Shown piece after piece: positions 1-9,600 of a DNA stretch of 24,102 nucleotides (positions are counted from its first letter, which is position 1; every line of letters begins with the position of its first letter). The notes under the pieces are model-generated. The model was given only the letters and a program-made list of their open reading frames with translations. It was not told the DNA's origin and searched no databases. Origin of the DNA: Sergeia podlipaevii (lineage: Eukaryota; Euglenozoa; Kinetoplastea; Trypanosomatida; Trypanosomatidae); contig JASANZ010001910.1 in NCBI GenBank assembly GCA_030849805.1, positions 1-24,102 on the forward strand, in the 5' to 3' direction. A program made the position numbers and the translations under genes.

Positions 1-38
1 TAACCGCTACAAGCAGTGAGTTTACATACAACGAAACC

Positions 39-3000
39 ATGGAAAAGGCCCGCACTCACAACAACACCGCGGCTGAGGTGGCCCCGCGCGAGACCCTCCA
101 CGCCAGTGACGAGGAGAACAACACCAATCCATACGAGCCAGACGATAGTGACATGGAGCAGGATTTCGGTGAGGAACTCCACAGCGGTATGCAGCGGGAC
201 AACGTGGGAGCTGCTGTGATCAGTGACGACAGCAGCTCCTCCGCAGCAGCGGATGAGGACGACGAGGGTGACAAAGATAGGCATCGCCACTCGCATGGGC
301 CTGAGAGGGAGGAAGCAGACGATGAGGAAAACCCGCAACGCATGACGAACCGCTTCGAGGAGTTTCCAGCCGAGATCTCTGCTGTTGCCGCCCCTCCGCA
401 CAACGCCCCTGGCTCGCCACCTTTTGGCAATATTGATCGAGTCAGCTTTCCACCCAGTGCTAACACGAGCGCCGCCTTCCCAGAGAACGTCTCGCAGATT
501 GTTTCTGGTCATCCGCAGCAACAGCAGTACCGCGACGAGAGCGACCCCCAACCGGAGAGCAACGTGCCTGCTCCTCTAACAACGCGTGTGGTCGGTGGTC
601 CTGGCGGACCTGGTAGAGCAGCAGCACCAGCAATTGAGAATAGCTTCCCCTCAGCTGCCGCACATAACAGCGCCGCCACGAACAGTAGCTACACAGGAGC
701 TGGTGGTGCCGCAGGAGCCGGTGCCTCATGGGGTTACCCACAGTACCAGCACCAGCCGCAGTCGAACAACGGCAGAGATCAAGACTTTTTTGGGTCTGGA
801 GCAAATCCAACTGCTGCTAATTCCAGCGGTCGCACCACTCCCCAGATGGCGCAGGAGATGCCGGCGGTCGCATCGAATCCCTTCTTGCAGCGTCAGCAGG
901 AACTCCAAGAGACTCAGCAGCAGTGGAAGCAGCAGCGAGGTCCTGACAGTGCCAGCCCCTGGGCCGTCAGCAATAACTTTGGCAGGGACACCACCAGGAG
1001 CGCGATGTCCAACGCGGCTGCTACGATGGTGACGCCGAACGGTCCCGCTGCAACTGCAAACCAAGCAGCGATTGTCCCAGTGCCAGCCACCTCCACTGCT
1101 CTTGCTCCTTACCGAGGACGTGCCACTACTGCGGAAGAGGCCCAGCACCAGCAGCGTAGCGGACGCCGGCGTTCGCGAGCCGAGATCGAGTCTGAAAGCT
1201 ACGACAGCGAGGAAGACGAGGAGGACTACTCCTATTCATATTCCTACTCCGAGGACTACGACTCTGATGACTACTACTACTCGGACGAAGAAGATGAAGA
1301 GACCGATGACTACGAATACTACGAGGAGCTCTACGAAGAGGAGGTGGAGGAGGATAACTCCGAAGACGAGGATCCTCGCATCGACATCATCGAAGGTGCC
1401 GGACATGGCCGCACCATGAATGACATTCTTTATGGTGTCCCCAGGGCTGGCAGCCGTGGGCCAAGTGCAGAGAAGAAGCACAAGAGGGCGAAGGTGGAAG
1501 AGACCCATATGAGGAAGAAGAACGCTGCTGCTACCACGAGCAGTGACGATCAGACGGAGGAAGAGGGAGGTAAGTCGGACTCGCTCCATACATCCCGCTC
1601 CAGCACGCCTGAGCGTATAATTCCGGAAAGCAAGAAGGAGCGTAAGATGCGGAGGAAGGAAGAAGCCCGCAAAGCGGAGCAGGAAGGGAACAAGAAGGAG
1701 AAGAACGAGGGCAATTCCGCCCACAACGCCGAGCCCTACACTGAGGCCACCGCGCGTGGGCAGGTGGATCTCGATGACCTCAGCAGCTGTGATAGTAGCA
1801 AAGGTCACGAGCCTGTCACCAGCGCCGCGCGCTACCCTGGCGCAGTTTACTCGGAGGGAGGGAGTGAGGACGATGAAGGTGTTTTCTCGCAGCCAAGCCC
1901 TGGCACCGCCCGCCAGACTAAGAAGCATCAAAAGATGCCCAAGACGAAAGAAGAGGACGAAGAACAGGACAACAAGAAGGAGAAGAGGCGCGCGAAGGAC
2001 AAGAAGTCATCCCGCAAGGGGCAGGAGCACGACGACAGCGAGGTTGAGCAGGATGAGGTCGCCAATGCCGTCCAAAGCGCTGCCAAATCCCCCACCAACG
2101 CGAAGGAGAAGAGAAAGAAGCAGGGGAGGGAGAAGAAGCGACGTGAGAGGGAACGAGGCGGTGAGCCCCACTCGAAGAAGGATGAGGAGCACTCCGGTAA
2201 CCAAGATGAAGAAGCACACAAACTGCGTGATGATAAGAAGAAAACGACTGCCTCCGCAAAGTACGAGGACGACAACGACAACGACAGCAGTCGCCACTCT
2301 CGGGAGAAGGCGAGTGATGAGCTGCGCAGCACTGGATCAAGTCCACTTGTTGTTGCAGAGGATGAGCCGCTGAATAAGAAATCTCGCGTTTCTTCCTCTG
2401 CCGCATCGCTCGAGAAGAAGAAAGAGCCTGAAGAAACAGAAGAAGAGGTGGTGGTGCTTGCCAAGGATGCACTCAGGGGGGGAGAGAAAGGAAAGAAGAA
2501 GGGCAGCGGCCCCTTTGCCGGTCTCAAGAACCCCTTTGGGAAAAAGAAGAAGGATGATGAAGCGGACGGCGACGAGGCAGTCGAACACGAAAAGAAGGAT
2601 GGCGCCGCCGCGACAGAGAAGGAGAAGGAAACATCAGAGAAGAAAAATAAGAAGAGCATCGACCTGATGGGCCCCTTCAAGAAGAAGAAGGCATCCTCTG
2701 ATAAGGAGAACGAGGCCCATGACGCGCACTCACATGGCACCGACGCTACCGACACCCACGCAGCTCATGATGATGGGAAGGAGAGAAAGGGAGAGGAGGA
2801 GGAGGAGAAAGAGAAGAAGAAGAAGAAGAAAGGTGGCATTTTGAGCTTTTTTAGCTGCTGTGGAGGAAAGAAGAACAAGGTCGCTGAAAAAGGTGGGGAG
2901 AAGAAACCCGACGCCGAGGAGGCAGGGAAGATGGAGAAGGCGGCGTCCAAGACAGCCTCCGCCAACGCCGACAAGTATGGTGACAAGCGTGAAGACGAAA

Positions 3001-3653
3001 AGAACAAGGAGGCGAGCCCTAAACCCGCTGCACTATCAGCGCAAATCTTGACAGCTCACAGCTCTGAAGCATCTTCTCATCCCTCTCACTCATGCACTTC
3101 CTCGGGGCACAGCAGCCATGACAGCCACCATCACGCAGAGCCTCCGGTGCCAATCTGTGAAGAGGAGGGAAGTACAATAGATGCCTCTGAACTCGACACC
3201 CCCATGGTGCACCATCAGGCGCCCAACGTGCCGGCCGCCGCCGCTTCCGACGTCACGATAGAGATGGTGGAAAGCAGCAGCTGGGAAGAGGAAGTGCAGC
3301 AGCAACAGCAGGGGGGAGAGAAGGATCATAGCAAGCATGAAACCCCTCGGTATGACGCCCACACTGACTCACCATTGAAACTAGAAGGACGCCCCAGTAC
3401 CGATTTGGGAGGTGAAAGTAGCAGTGATGTTTCTCCTGTGGCGAGGCCAGCGAAGGGTGTCCGAAGGCAGCAGGAGCAAGAGCAGCCGCGCAAGCATCGC
3501 GGTGACGATGAGAAGAGGCAGCGCCGCAGAAGGAACGGCCGAAGGGAAAAGGGAGAGAAGCATCGTCGCGGTGACGAACAGGGAATCCGTGGGCAGGGAG
3601 AAGACAACAAGCGCCGCAGCAAGTCCCGTGATACCTGGGACGACGTTGATTGA
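39..3653 (+). CDS. Large low-complexity charged protein, function unknown
   Basis: I do not recognise a family. The 1204-residue reading frame has no folded domain that I can name. In order it shows an acidic N-terminus (about 12-95), a Gln/Ala/Ser/Asn-rich stretch (about 130-385), an extremely acidic Tyr/Ser tract (about 386-447), a long Lys/Glu-rich part (about 480-1000), a Ser/His-rich patch (about 1020-1045) and a very basic Arg/Lys tail. NPF tripeptides sit at residues 280-282 and 831-833. Three short hydrophobic modules flanked by poly-Lys occur near 822-838, 875-884 and 925-947, the last holding a Cys pair (940-941). No signal peptide or membrane span is evident. The ATG at 39 has a good context (ACCATGG), but the frame is open leftwards to the window edge, so the true start may lie upstream. 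Sustained coding across 3.6 kb and the reading direction make it a real gene; mostly disordered structure is inferred. Confidence 0.85.
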   Translation: MEKARTHNNTAAEVAPRETLHASDEENNTNPYEPDDSDMEQDFGEELHSGMQRDNVGAAVISDDSSSSAAADEDDEGDKDRHRHSHGPEREEADDEENPQRMTNRFEEFPAEISAVAAPPHNAPGSPPFGNIDRVSFPPSANTSAAFPENVSQIVSGHPQQQQYRDESDPQPESNVPAPLTTRVVGGPGGPGRAAAPAIENSFPSAAAHNSAATNSSYTGAGGAAGAGASWGYPQYQHQPQSNNGRDQDFFGSGANPTAANSSGRTTPQMAQEMPAVASNPFLQRQQELQETQQQWKQQRGPDSASPWAVSNNFGRDTTRSAMSNAAATMVTPNGPAATANQAAIVPVPATSTALAPYRGRATTAEEAQHQQRSGRRRSRAEIESESYDSEEDEEDYSYSYSYSEDYDSDDYYYSDEEDEETDDYEYYEELYEEEVEEDNSEDEDPRIDIIEGAGHGRTMNDILYGVPRAGSRGPSAEKKHKRAKVEETHMRKKNAAATTSSDDQTEEEGGKSDSLHTSRSSTPERIIPESKKERKMRRKEEARKAEQEGNKKEKNEGNSAHNAEPYTEATARGQVDLDDLSSCDSSKGHEPVTSAARYPGAVYSEGGSEDDEGVFSQPSPGTARQTKKHQKMPKTKEEDEEQDNKKEKRRAKDKKSSRKGQEHDDSEVEQDEVANAVQSAAKSPTNAKEKRKKQGREKKRRERERGGEPHSKKDEEHSGNQDEEAHKLRDDKKKTTASAKYEDDNDNDSSRHSREKASDELRSTGSSPLVVAEDEPLNKKSRVSSSAASLEKKKEPEETEEEVVVLAKDALRGGEKGKKKGSGPFAGLKNPFGKKKKDDEADGDEAVEHEKKDGAAATEKEKETSEKKNKKSIDLMGPFKKKKASSDKENEAHDAHSHGTDATDTHAAHDDGKERKGEEEEEKEKKKKKKGGILSFFSCCGGKKNKVAEKGGEKKPDAEEAGKMEKAASKTASANADKYGDKREDEKNKEASPKPAALSAQILTAHSSEASSHPSHSCTSSGHSSHDSHHHAEPPVPICEEEGSTIDASELDTPMVHHQAPNVPAAAASDVTIEMVESSSWEEEVQQQQQGGEKDHSKHETPRYDAHTDSPLKLEGRPSTDLGGESSSDVSPVARPAKGVRRQQEQEQPRKHRGDDEKRQRRRRNGRREKGEKHRRGDEQGIRGQGEDNKRRSKSRDTWDDVD

Positions 3654-3693
3654 TTAACATGATAGGAAAATACGTAATGCGCAATCCCCCCGT

Positions 3694-3728
3694 CTATATA
3701 TATATATTATATTATATTATATTATTAT
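3694..3728. repeat. TA/TAT microsatellite
   Basis: An alternating TA run passes into repeated ATTAT units, about 40 bases after the stop codon of the first gene. It lies in the presumed 3' UTR. Repeats of this type are common in trypanosomatid spacers and no specific role is claimed. Confidence 0.8.
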
Positions 3729-3762
3729 CATGTGTGCGTGGTTATGTAGTTCTTAGAGATTG

Positions 3763-3763
3763 C

Positions 3764-3796
<33 letters not shown>

Positions 3797-3798
3797 CG
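3763..3798. repeat. Compound AT then TG dinucleotide microsatellite
   Basis: An alternating AT tract runs directly into an alternating TG tract ending at about 3796. Alternating purine-pyrimidine DNA of this type can be structurally polymorphic. A further TG-rich run lies near 5598-5630. Confidence 0.8.
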
Positions 3799-3971
3799 TT
3801 TCTTATAGACTATTCCTTTTGTTTTGTTTGTTTTCTTAGCGAGATAAGATCACATACATTCGTGCCCTTTTTCATTTACGTCAAATAGCTTAGGAATCCT
3901 CTTATTGTTCCTCTTGAAAATATTTTTTTTTTTATTTCTACTACTTTTGTTCTCCTATCGTGTCGAACTGT

Positions 3972-3991
3972 TTGCATGCGCTTGCATGCGC
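3972..3991. repeat. Tandem 10-bp duplication TTGCATGCGC
   Basis: The decamer TTGCATGCGC occurs twice back to back. Each copy contains the palindrome GCATGC, so the element has local dyad symmetry. It is more GC-rich than the surrounding spacer. No function is known to me. Confidence 0.75.
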
Positions 3992-4799
3992 GCTGACTAT
4001 AGTATATAGCACAATTACGCAAAAAAAAAAAAGAAGTGCATATTTATATGTGCAGTCTCCACAATGAGCGACGAAAGACGAAAATGGAAATGGGAATAAC
4101 TATTCACTTATTTCACGTGCGTTTTTTGTGCTTTGGATTGGATATAAATGCCTGTATGTTGTTGTTTTGAACTTTTTTTTTCTTCTTCTTCTTTGAAGAG
4201 CAGTAATCTTTTTTTTTTTGCGTTTTTGTCATTGCTGTTTGTAGGTAGTGATTGCTGAGACATTCCTGGAGGAGGGGTTGAGGATTTTTTCTTGTTGTTG
4301 TTTTTGTTATCGTTCTTAGTGGTATATATTTATTATGCATGCACACGTATATATATGCTCGAGTTTTGTATCAAAGCAAACACAAGATGATAAAAGGAAA
4401 TGCATATTGAGAGACGCAAGCATGCAGGTAGAGATGATGTAAACATATGCCCGTGCATATGGTGTATCAACTGTGCTGGAAAAAGACTGAAGCTTTGGAA
4501 GCTTGCTCTTCTCATGTCTATGTTAGGGGGAAAATATATAGTCGTCGTATTTAGCCATCTTTGTGCTTTGCTATTACCAATATATTTAAAAGAATCATAG
4601 AGATTTTTTTTTCCAATTTGAGCAGCCCATGTGTTAAATTTTTGTACTGACATGTTTTTATTTTATTTTTCCACTTTTCCTGTATTGTCGCTGCGGTTTA
4701 AAAATTGAATACATATATAGCAGAAATGGGCAGGCATCGGCAATTTAAACGCAATGTCTGTGATGATTGTTGTGTGGTGTGAGCATGAAACATAGAGGG

Positions 4800-4821
4800 T
4801 TTTTTTTTTTAAAAAAAAAAA
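4800..4821. repeat. Perfect T11-A11 palindrome
   Basis: Eleven T residues are followed immediately by eleven A residues, giving a fully self-complementary 22-mer within the long spacer. It could form a loop-poor hairpin in RNA or a stiff A-tract in DNA. A shorter T-then-A run lies at about 17927-17943, just upstream of the zuotin gene. Confidence 0.85.
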
Positions 4822-5269
4822 GAGTGAAAAGTGGGCTTCATCAAGTACTTTTGATCAAGAATTGTTTTTTCCTCTATCTTGGTTAAGTCGCGCAGGGATT
4901 GGATATGATTGATTCTTTTGTCATGAAGATTACGTATTTTCTTTCTCATAAATACATGTATACGCGCACACACACAAACACATTGACATATACAGCCAAC
5001 ATCCTTGCATATATATATATGTGCGTGTGTTTTTTGGCTGGTACAAAGTTCTGTGAATGATTATTAGAGTATTGTTTCTTCAAAAAAAAAAAATTGATCG
5101 AATGAACGAGAAAAAAATTAGCAAGTTCTGAATAAGTGGTATAGAGGTATACATCGTTTTGCTTGTTGCATTGCTTTTTCGCCATGCAGATGCCGATGTA
5201 GAAGTTGTTTGCTTCAGATCACTGTATGATAAGTGCCTCTTCGTCCCTCACTCCCTCCACGTTAAGCGT

Positions 5270-5385
5270 CTACTGTTATCATTATTATTATTGCTTTCAC
5301 CATCGTCTCCTTTCTTTCGTTTCTTTCTTTTTTGTGACTTTACCTCAATAAACTGGTTCCTTTTTTTTCTTTACTTACAAAGCAG
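5270..5385 (+). promoter_or_regulatory. Strong pyrimidine tract with AG, candidate distal trans-splice acceptor
   Basis: A long C/T-rich stretch ends with AG at 5381-5382 and again at 5384-5385. A purine- and A-rich segment (about 5425-5525, with CAA repeats) follows, resembling the start of a trypanosomatid 5' UTR. If it serves the TOR gene the leader would be about 1.3 kb and carry many upstream ATGs, so use as the main site is doubtful. It could instead mark an unrecognised non-coding or very short transcript. Confidence 0.35.
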
Positions 5386-6389
5386 TATATACATATCTAT
5401 CCCCATATCATCATTGTGGGAGTAAATCAGCAACAGCAATAGCAAAACAACAACAACAACAACATCAAAGAAAAAGAAAAGAAAAGAAGAAAAAGAAAGT
5501 GAAAAGGATTATTAATAAGAAAGTGCTACTTAGGCTCTGCAAAGCAGCACGTATCTTTGTCTCAGCACAGAAGATTTAAAGGATCACTACTTAGCGCATT
5601 GTGTGTATGTGTCTGTCTGTGTGTGTGTGCGTATTTTTTCCTCCTTTTTCTACTACTGTTGTCTAGCTTATCTTTTTTTTTATGCTAATTTATTTTTTTA
5701 ATTATTTTTGTTTTATTTAATTTTTAACTGAGCAGAGAAGAAAAGAAGGGATACCTTAAAAGGAACCAAAAAAGAAAAAGAGTGGAAGAAGAGGGGGGAG
5801 GGTGATTGTACAGGACCCTTACATCATTCTACGAGTCGTGGTACAGCATATTACTGCGCTTTCCTCTTTCCTTTCCCTACTTTTTTAACAATTACTTTTG
5901 TTACTGCCTTTTTTCTTCTTCTTAGCTTCTCAGTGGTGCATAGTTTTTTGTTTTTTTTTGTGTGTGTGTGTGATTGCTGGTTGTACGCTTCTGCTTGTGT
6001 CACCGAGTGACCCTTCTTCATTTTCCTCCTGTCTTTGATCTTCTTCTTCTTTTGTGAAGCATAGAGGAGTACTAGATAAGCCCAACGGTTGCGCTTACAA
6101 CGACAAAAAGAGGTATACATTTTTTTTTTATTTTTGTGACCAAGCAGTTCACATCACACATAGCGAAAGAAAAGACACTACGGAGGGTTTTTTCTCAAGT
6201 TGAATTGTAAAGGGAAGATTTTATTTACAAGGCGTCTTTTACGCTCTCTCTCCGATACAAAAAAGGCAAGACAAAACAAAACAAAACCAGAATTTCAAAG
6301 AAAAAAAGCAGTGTCATTTTTTCATTTTTGTTGTTGCTTTTGGAATATACATATATATTAGATTTAAAAAAGAAAAGAGCGCAACAGTG

Positions 6390-6427
6390 TTTTTTATTAT
6401 TATTATTATTATTTTTGTGTGTGTGTG
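6390..6427. repeat. ATT trinucleotide run followed by TG run
   Basis: A T-rich stretch with consecutive ATT units leads into T5 and an alternating TG tract within the presumed upstream region of the TOR gene. It contributes to the pyrimidine-rich character of the spacer; nothing more can be said. Confidence 0.7.
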
Positions 6428-6551
6428 TTTCCCTTTTTTTTTCTTTTGCAAAGAGAGTAAGAAACAAATAAAACGAAAGTATTCGATTGAAAATAAAAAA
6501 AGAACTGTTACAGGGAAGTATCTAAAATTTATGGTTATTGTTGTGAGTCGC

Positions 6552-6588
6552 CGTTTTTGTTATTGTTATTTTGTTGTGTTTCTGTCAG
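6552..6588 (+). promoter_or_regulatory. Candidate trans-splice acceptor for the TOR gene (proximal)
   Basis: A T-rich tract ends in TTTCTGTCAG, with AG at 6587-6588. This gives an 89-base leader to the ATG at 6678 with no upstream ATG in it, the simplest mature leader among the options. A second AG lies directly before the ATG (6676-6677). Assignment is by pattern only. Confidence 0.45.
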
Positions 6589-6677
6589 CATACTTGGCAG
6601 CAGACTTGCTCGACATATAGGATTGTTCAAGCGAGTATAATTGATCCCCTTTTTTTTAACGATATATATTTTTTCAG

Positions 6678-9600
6678 ATGCATTGGAGCTCTGTAGGTCG
6701 CCACGGAGGAGGAGGAGGAGGCGCTCAGCACCTTACGGCTTCTGGAGGTGGGAACGCAGCCAGCAGCAACAACCCTAGCAATAATACTAGTGCCATCGTA
6801 ACAGGCACTGCCGCGGGTGGGAGACCGTTTGGAAGTGGTAATAACAGTTTTGCAACAAGCGGCCGCACCACTCCGACGAATCAGCGAGGATCGGCAATCG
6901 GACCTGGCACTGGCCCTGTTACCCGGCAGCACAGTATAAGCTCTAGCATTTCTATCAACACCCAGAACAACAACCCGCAACACCGCGAAGCGCCAGCACT
7001 ATCTGGGCCTAATCCCGGTGGAGCGCGTCGGCATATAACAAACGGGGCAGCTCAGCTTAGTGGCACACGGACTAGCTTTACGGATGTTAGTTCCGCCGGC
7101 ACGACCTACGGCTTTCCAAACTCAGCAGCTGCAAATGCGGGGTCTGGGACCGGTGGGAGCGGCGGCGGTGGTGTCTCTAGTACCGGTGGAGTAGGCGCCG
7201 CTTTAGACTCTGGTGAAGAAGAAATCAACCAGCTATTTAGAGAGCTTGAGTTCTCGGTAGGGACTCCACACGCCCCAGCCGTAATGAGGGACGTTGTGGA
7301 AGCCATCGAGACACGCGCGCTTGCTAACTTTGACCCTCTATCGCGTGATTTTTTCTTAGAGCAGCGCATCCGCGATGTTCTCACGGAGCTCTCACGTACG
7401 ACGAACGAGCAATCCCTCATGCTAGCGGCGCACTTGATCGAGGCGTTGATCCCTGTTGCCTACACAAGCCCGCAGCACAAGTGCATCCGTCTCTGTCGTA
7501 GTGTATCGGTGCTGCTTCAGTGTGGCCTGGAGCGACCCGCGCGAGAGGCGCAAATGGTGTTGAAGAAGCTGCTCGAGCTGGACCTGAGTTTTCAAAATAA
7601 CGGCGACACCCCCCTCAAGGCATTTATTCCTAAGGAGCTTAAAGACAACTGCGAGTTAGCCATCATGCAGCTCCACGGCAGAGTTCAGCAAGCGAAGGCG
7701 TTGTTTCAGGCTCAGTATCTCTCTATAATGCTCAGCGGTGCGGCGACGGCTGAGGTGAATCCGCGATATTTAGCAGGTGCTTTACGCGGACAGCTCATTC
7801 AGCTCTCCACAACCCTTGCTGGCACCATGGACCCCGTTTTGCGCAATGCCGCCTATGACTGCCTAGTTTCTATCTTTAGTCATACGAGCAACCTGCGGCA
7901 CAACGAGATTGTGATTGAAAATCGCCGCGTATGCGACGAGTCCTTGCGGACGCTCAACACAAGTCATCACAACGAAAGCAGCGTCGTCTCTGCCCTCATG
8001 ACGGTCCGTGCTCTTCTTGGCAGCAGAGGCTTACAAGCAGTAGATAAGCAGATTACGCCGCAGCTTTCCGTGCTCGTTACGGAACAGCAGCGCATTTCCA
8101 AGTCATCTCTCGTGCGCTCCGCTGTGTGTGACCTCGTGCCCATTATTGCTCCCATTGACATTAATTCCACCTCGCGGCGCTCAACCTATGTGGCTATCAT
8201 CATGGAGCCAGTGAAGAACGTGCGGGATGAGCGCAGCAAGCTACATGAGTTGCATAACGTAGCTGCCTGCATCGACAGCGTTGGTTACTCCGTGCTTGAT
8301 AGCACCAACAGAACCAACTTGGACTCTATTCTGCACCGTTATCTTGCGCGTCCAGAGACGCAAGTGGCGTGCTGGGGTGTCATCGCAGCCATCTGCTTGT
8401 CCCGCACCCGCGATGCCGTAAAGCTGCATCAGCAACAACAGCAACTGCAAATGCGAGGGCTCTCACGATCGGTGCGATCTGCCTTGAACACAAGCATGGA
8501 CAGCGTGTCTCTTGTGGGTGCGACAGCGACTCCTACCACGCCCGGTGTACGCTCTGGCACCTCTAGCAATGGTATGCGTAACATGGGAGAGGCAAGTCCA
8601 CCCATGGCTGCCGCGGGTCTGGAAATGATGCATTCTTCTTCCTCGCCCTCCGGGTCTTCTTTTCCAAGAAAAGAGAGCGAGCCGCTAGAGAGTGCAACAA
8701 CAGCGACTCCCGCCAGTAGCAGCACTACTTTAATAGCTGGGGCAAAAGCCTCCTCCCCTCAGCAGCAGCAGCAGTATATCACCTCCAGCTCACCATCTTC
8801 CCCACTTAGTCCTGCTCAGATGGGGTCCTCCTCCACCGCTGGACGAAGCGCCACTGCCGTGCAAGGTGGATGGTCTGCTATTGAGGAACTCGTCAGACGT
8901 GGGGTTCCCCACATCACTCACGCGGTGCTCTCGGAGGAACTCGTACGGCACCTGAGTACCATCCAGCAGTGCATGCCCGCCCTCGCCGGAGAGATACAGC
9001 AAGCCCTGGATCGTCTCGTAGATGTCATTCTTAAGGAACAGTCCGGAGCAGCAGCAACAGCAGGAACGAGCTTGCCGGCACCATCATTTGCGGAATCCTC
9101 CGGTAACAGTCGCAGTCGCCCGCGTGCGCTAGGGATACCACAAGATCCCGTCGTCAGTAGTCAAGGCGGTAGGCCACCCTCCCCACTATCTTCATCTGGA
9201 ACAACAGCCGGCGGCAGCAAAAGCTCCGCAGTGAACCGCTTTACCCACTACTTTCGCGGTGTAACTGCCATCGACAGTACAGCGTCTTCGGGCCCCATCG
9301 TGGCCTCTGCAGCACTGAACCGACACTATACCGATAGCGCGAGTACGAGTCGGCAAACCACCTCGCCTTTAGGAGCTGGCCTGGAGCCGTTGGCGACGGC
9401 GCGGCCTCAGAATTACCAGCAGCCTCAGCACTTTGGTCCTGGGCTGGACACTTCTACTGCTGGCGGGGCCGCCCACTTTGCCTCTGGTGTGGGGGGCGTC
9501 GCAGCAAACCCAGGAGGGGTGGCGCCGGTTTCACCAGCCATGGCACTAAGCCCCATTCAGCAGCAACAGCAGCAGCAGCCCGCGCCGCCACCCGTGCCGC

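Larger units (their letters stand above)
3654..6677. other. 3-kb AT-rich intergenic spacer (3' flank of first gene, leader of TOR gene)
   Basis: No credible gene is seen here. The small frames present are AT-rich, start at arbitrary codons and show no domain. The stretch holds AT, GT, ATT and CAA microsatellites, long T and A runs, and several pyrimidine tracts followed by AG that could serve as trans-splice acceptors. I saw no tRNA box pattern, no spliced-leader gene and no transposon coding sequence. It should contain the polyadenylation sites of the first gene and the 5' leader of the TOR gene. Confidence 0.7.

Noticed and set aside
1568..1575. GTAAGT, a perfect 5' splice donor, inside the first gene
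   Set aside because: The frame continues unbroken past it. Cis-introns are known in only a handful of trypanosomatid genes and none is needed here.
1236..1931. 231-residue minus-strand frame
   Set aside because: Shadow of the low-complexity coding sequence on the plus strand; its composition follows from the plus-strand codons.
1928..2755. 275-residue Ser/Phe-rich open frame on the minus strand
   Set aside because: It is the complement of the Lys/Glu codon-rich part of the first gene (AAG/GAG read as CTT/CTC). It has no independent support and opposes the direction of every other gene.
4333..4653. 106-residue minus-strand frame in the long spacer
   Set aside because: AT-rich, no recognisable motif, opposite to the transcription direction and no convincing acceptor tract on that strand.
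5159..5425. 88-residue plus-strand frame in the long spacer
   Set aside because: It translates a pyrimidine tract into Leu/Phe/Ser-rich sequence and begins at a non-ATG codon.
3654..6677. Possible tRNA, spliced-leader RNA or retroposon in the long spacer
   Set aside because: No B-box like pattern with matching arms, no spliced-leader exon sequence and no reverse-transcriptase coding remnants were seen. A covariance search could overturn this.
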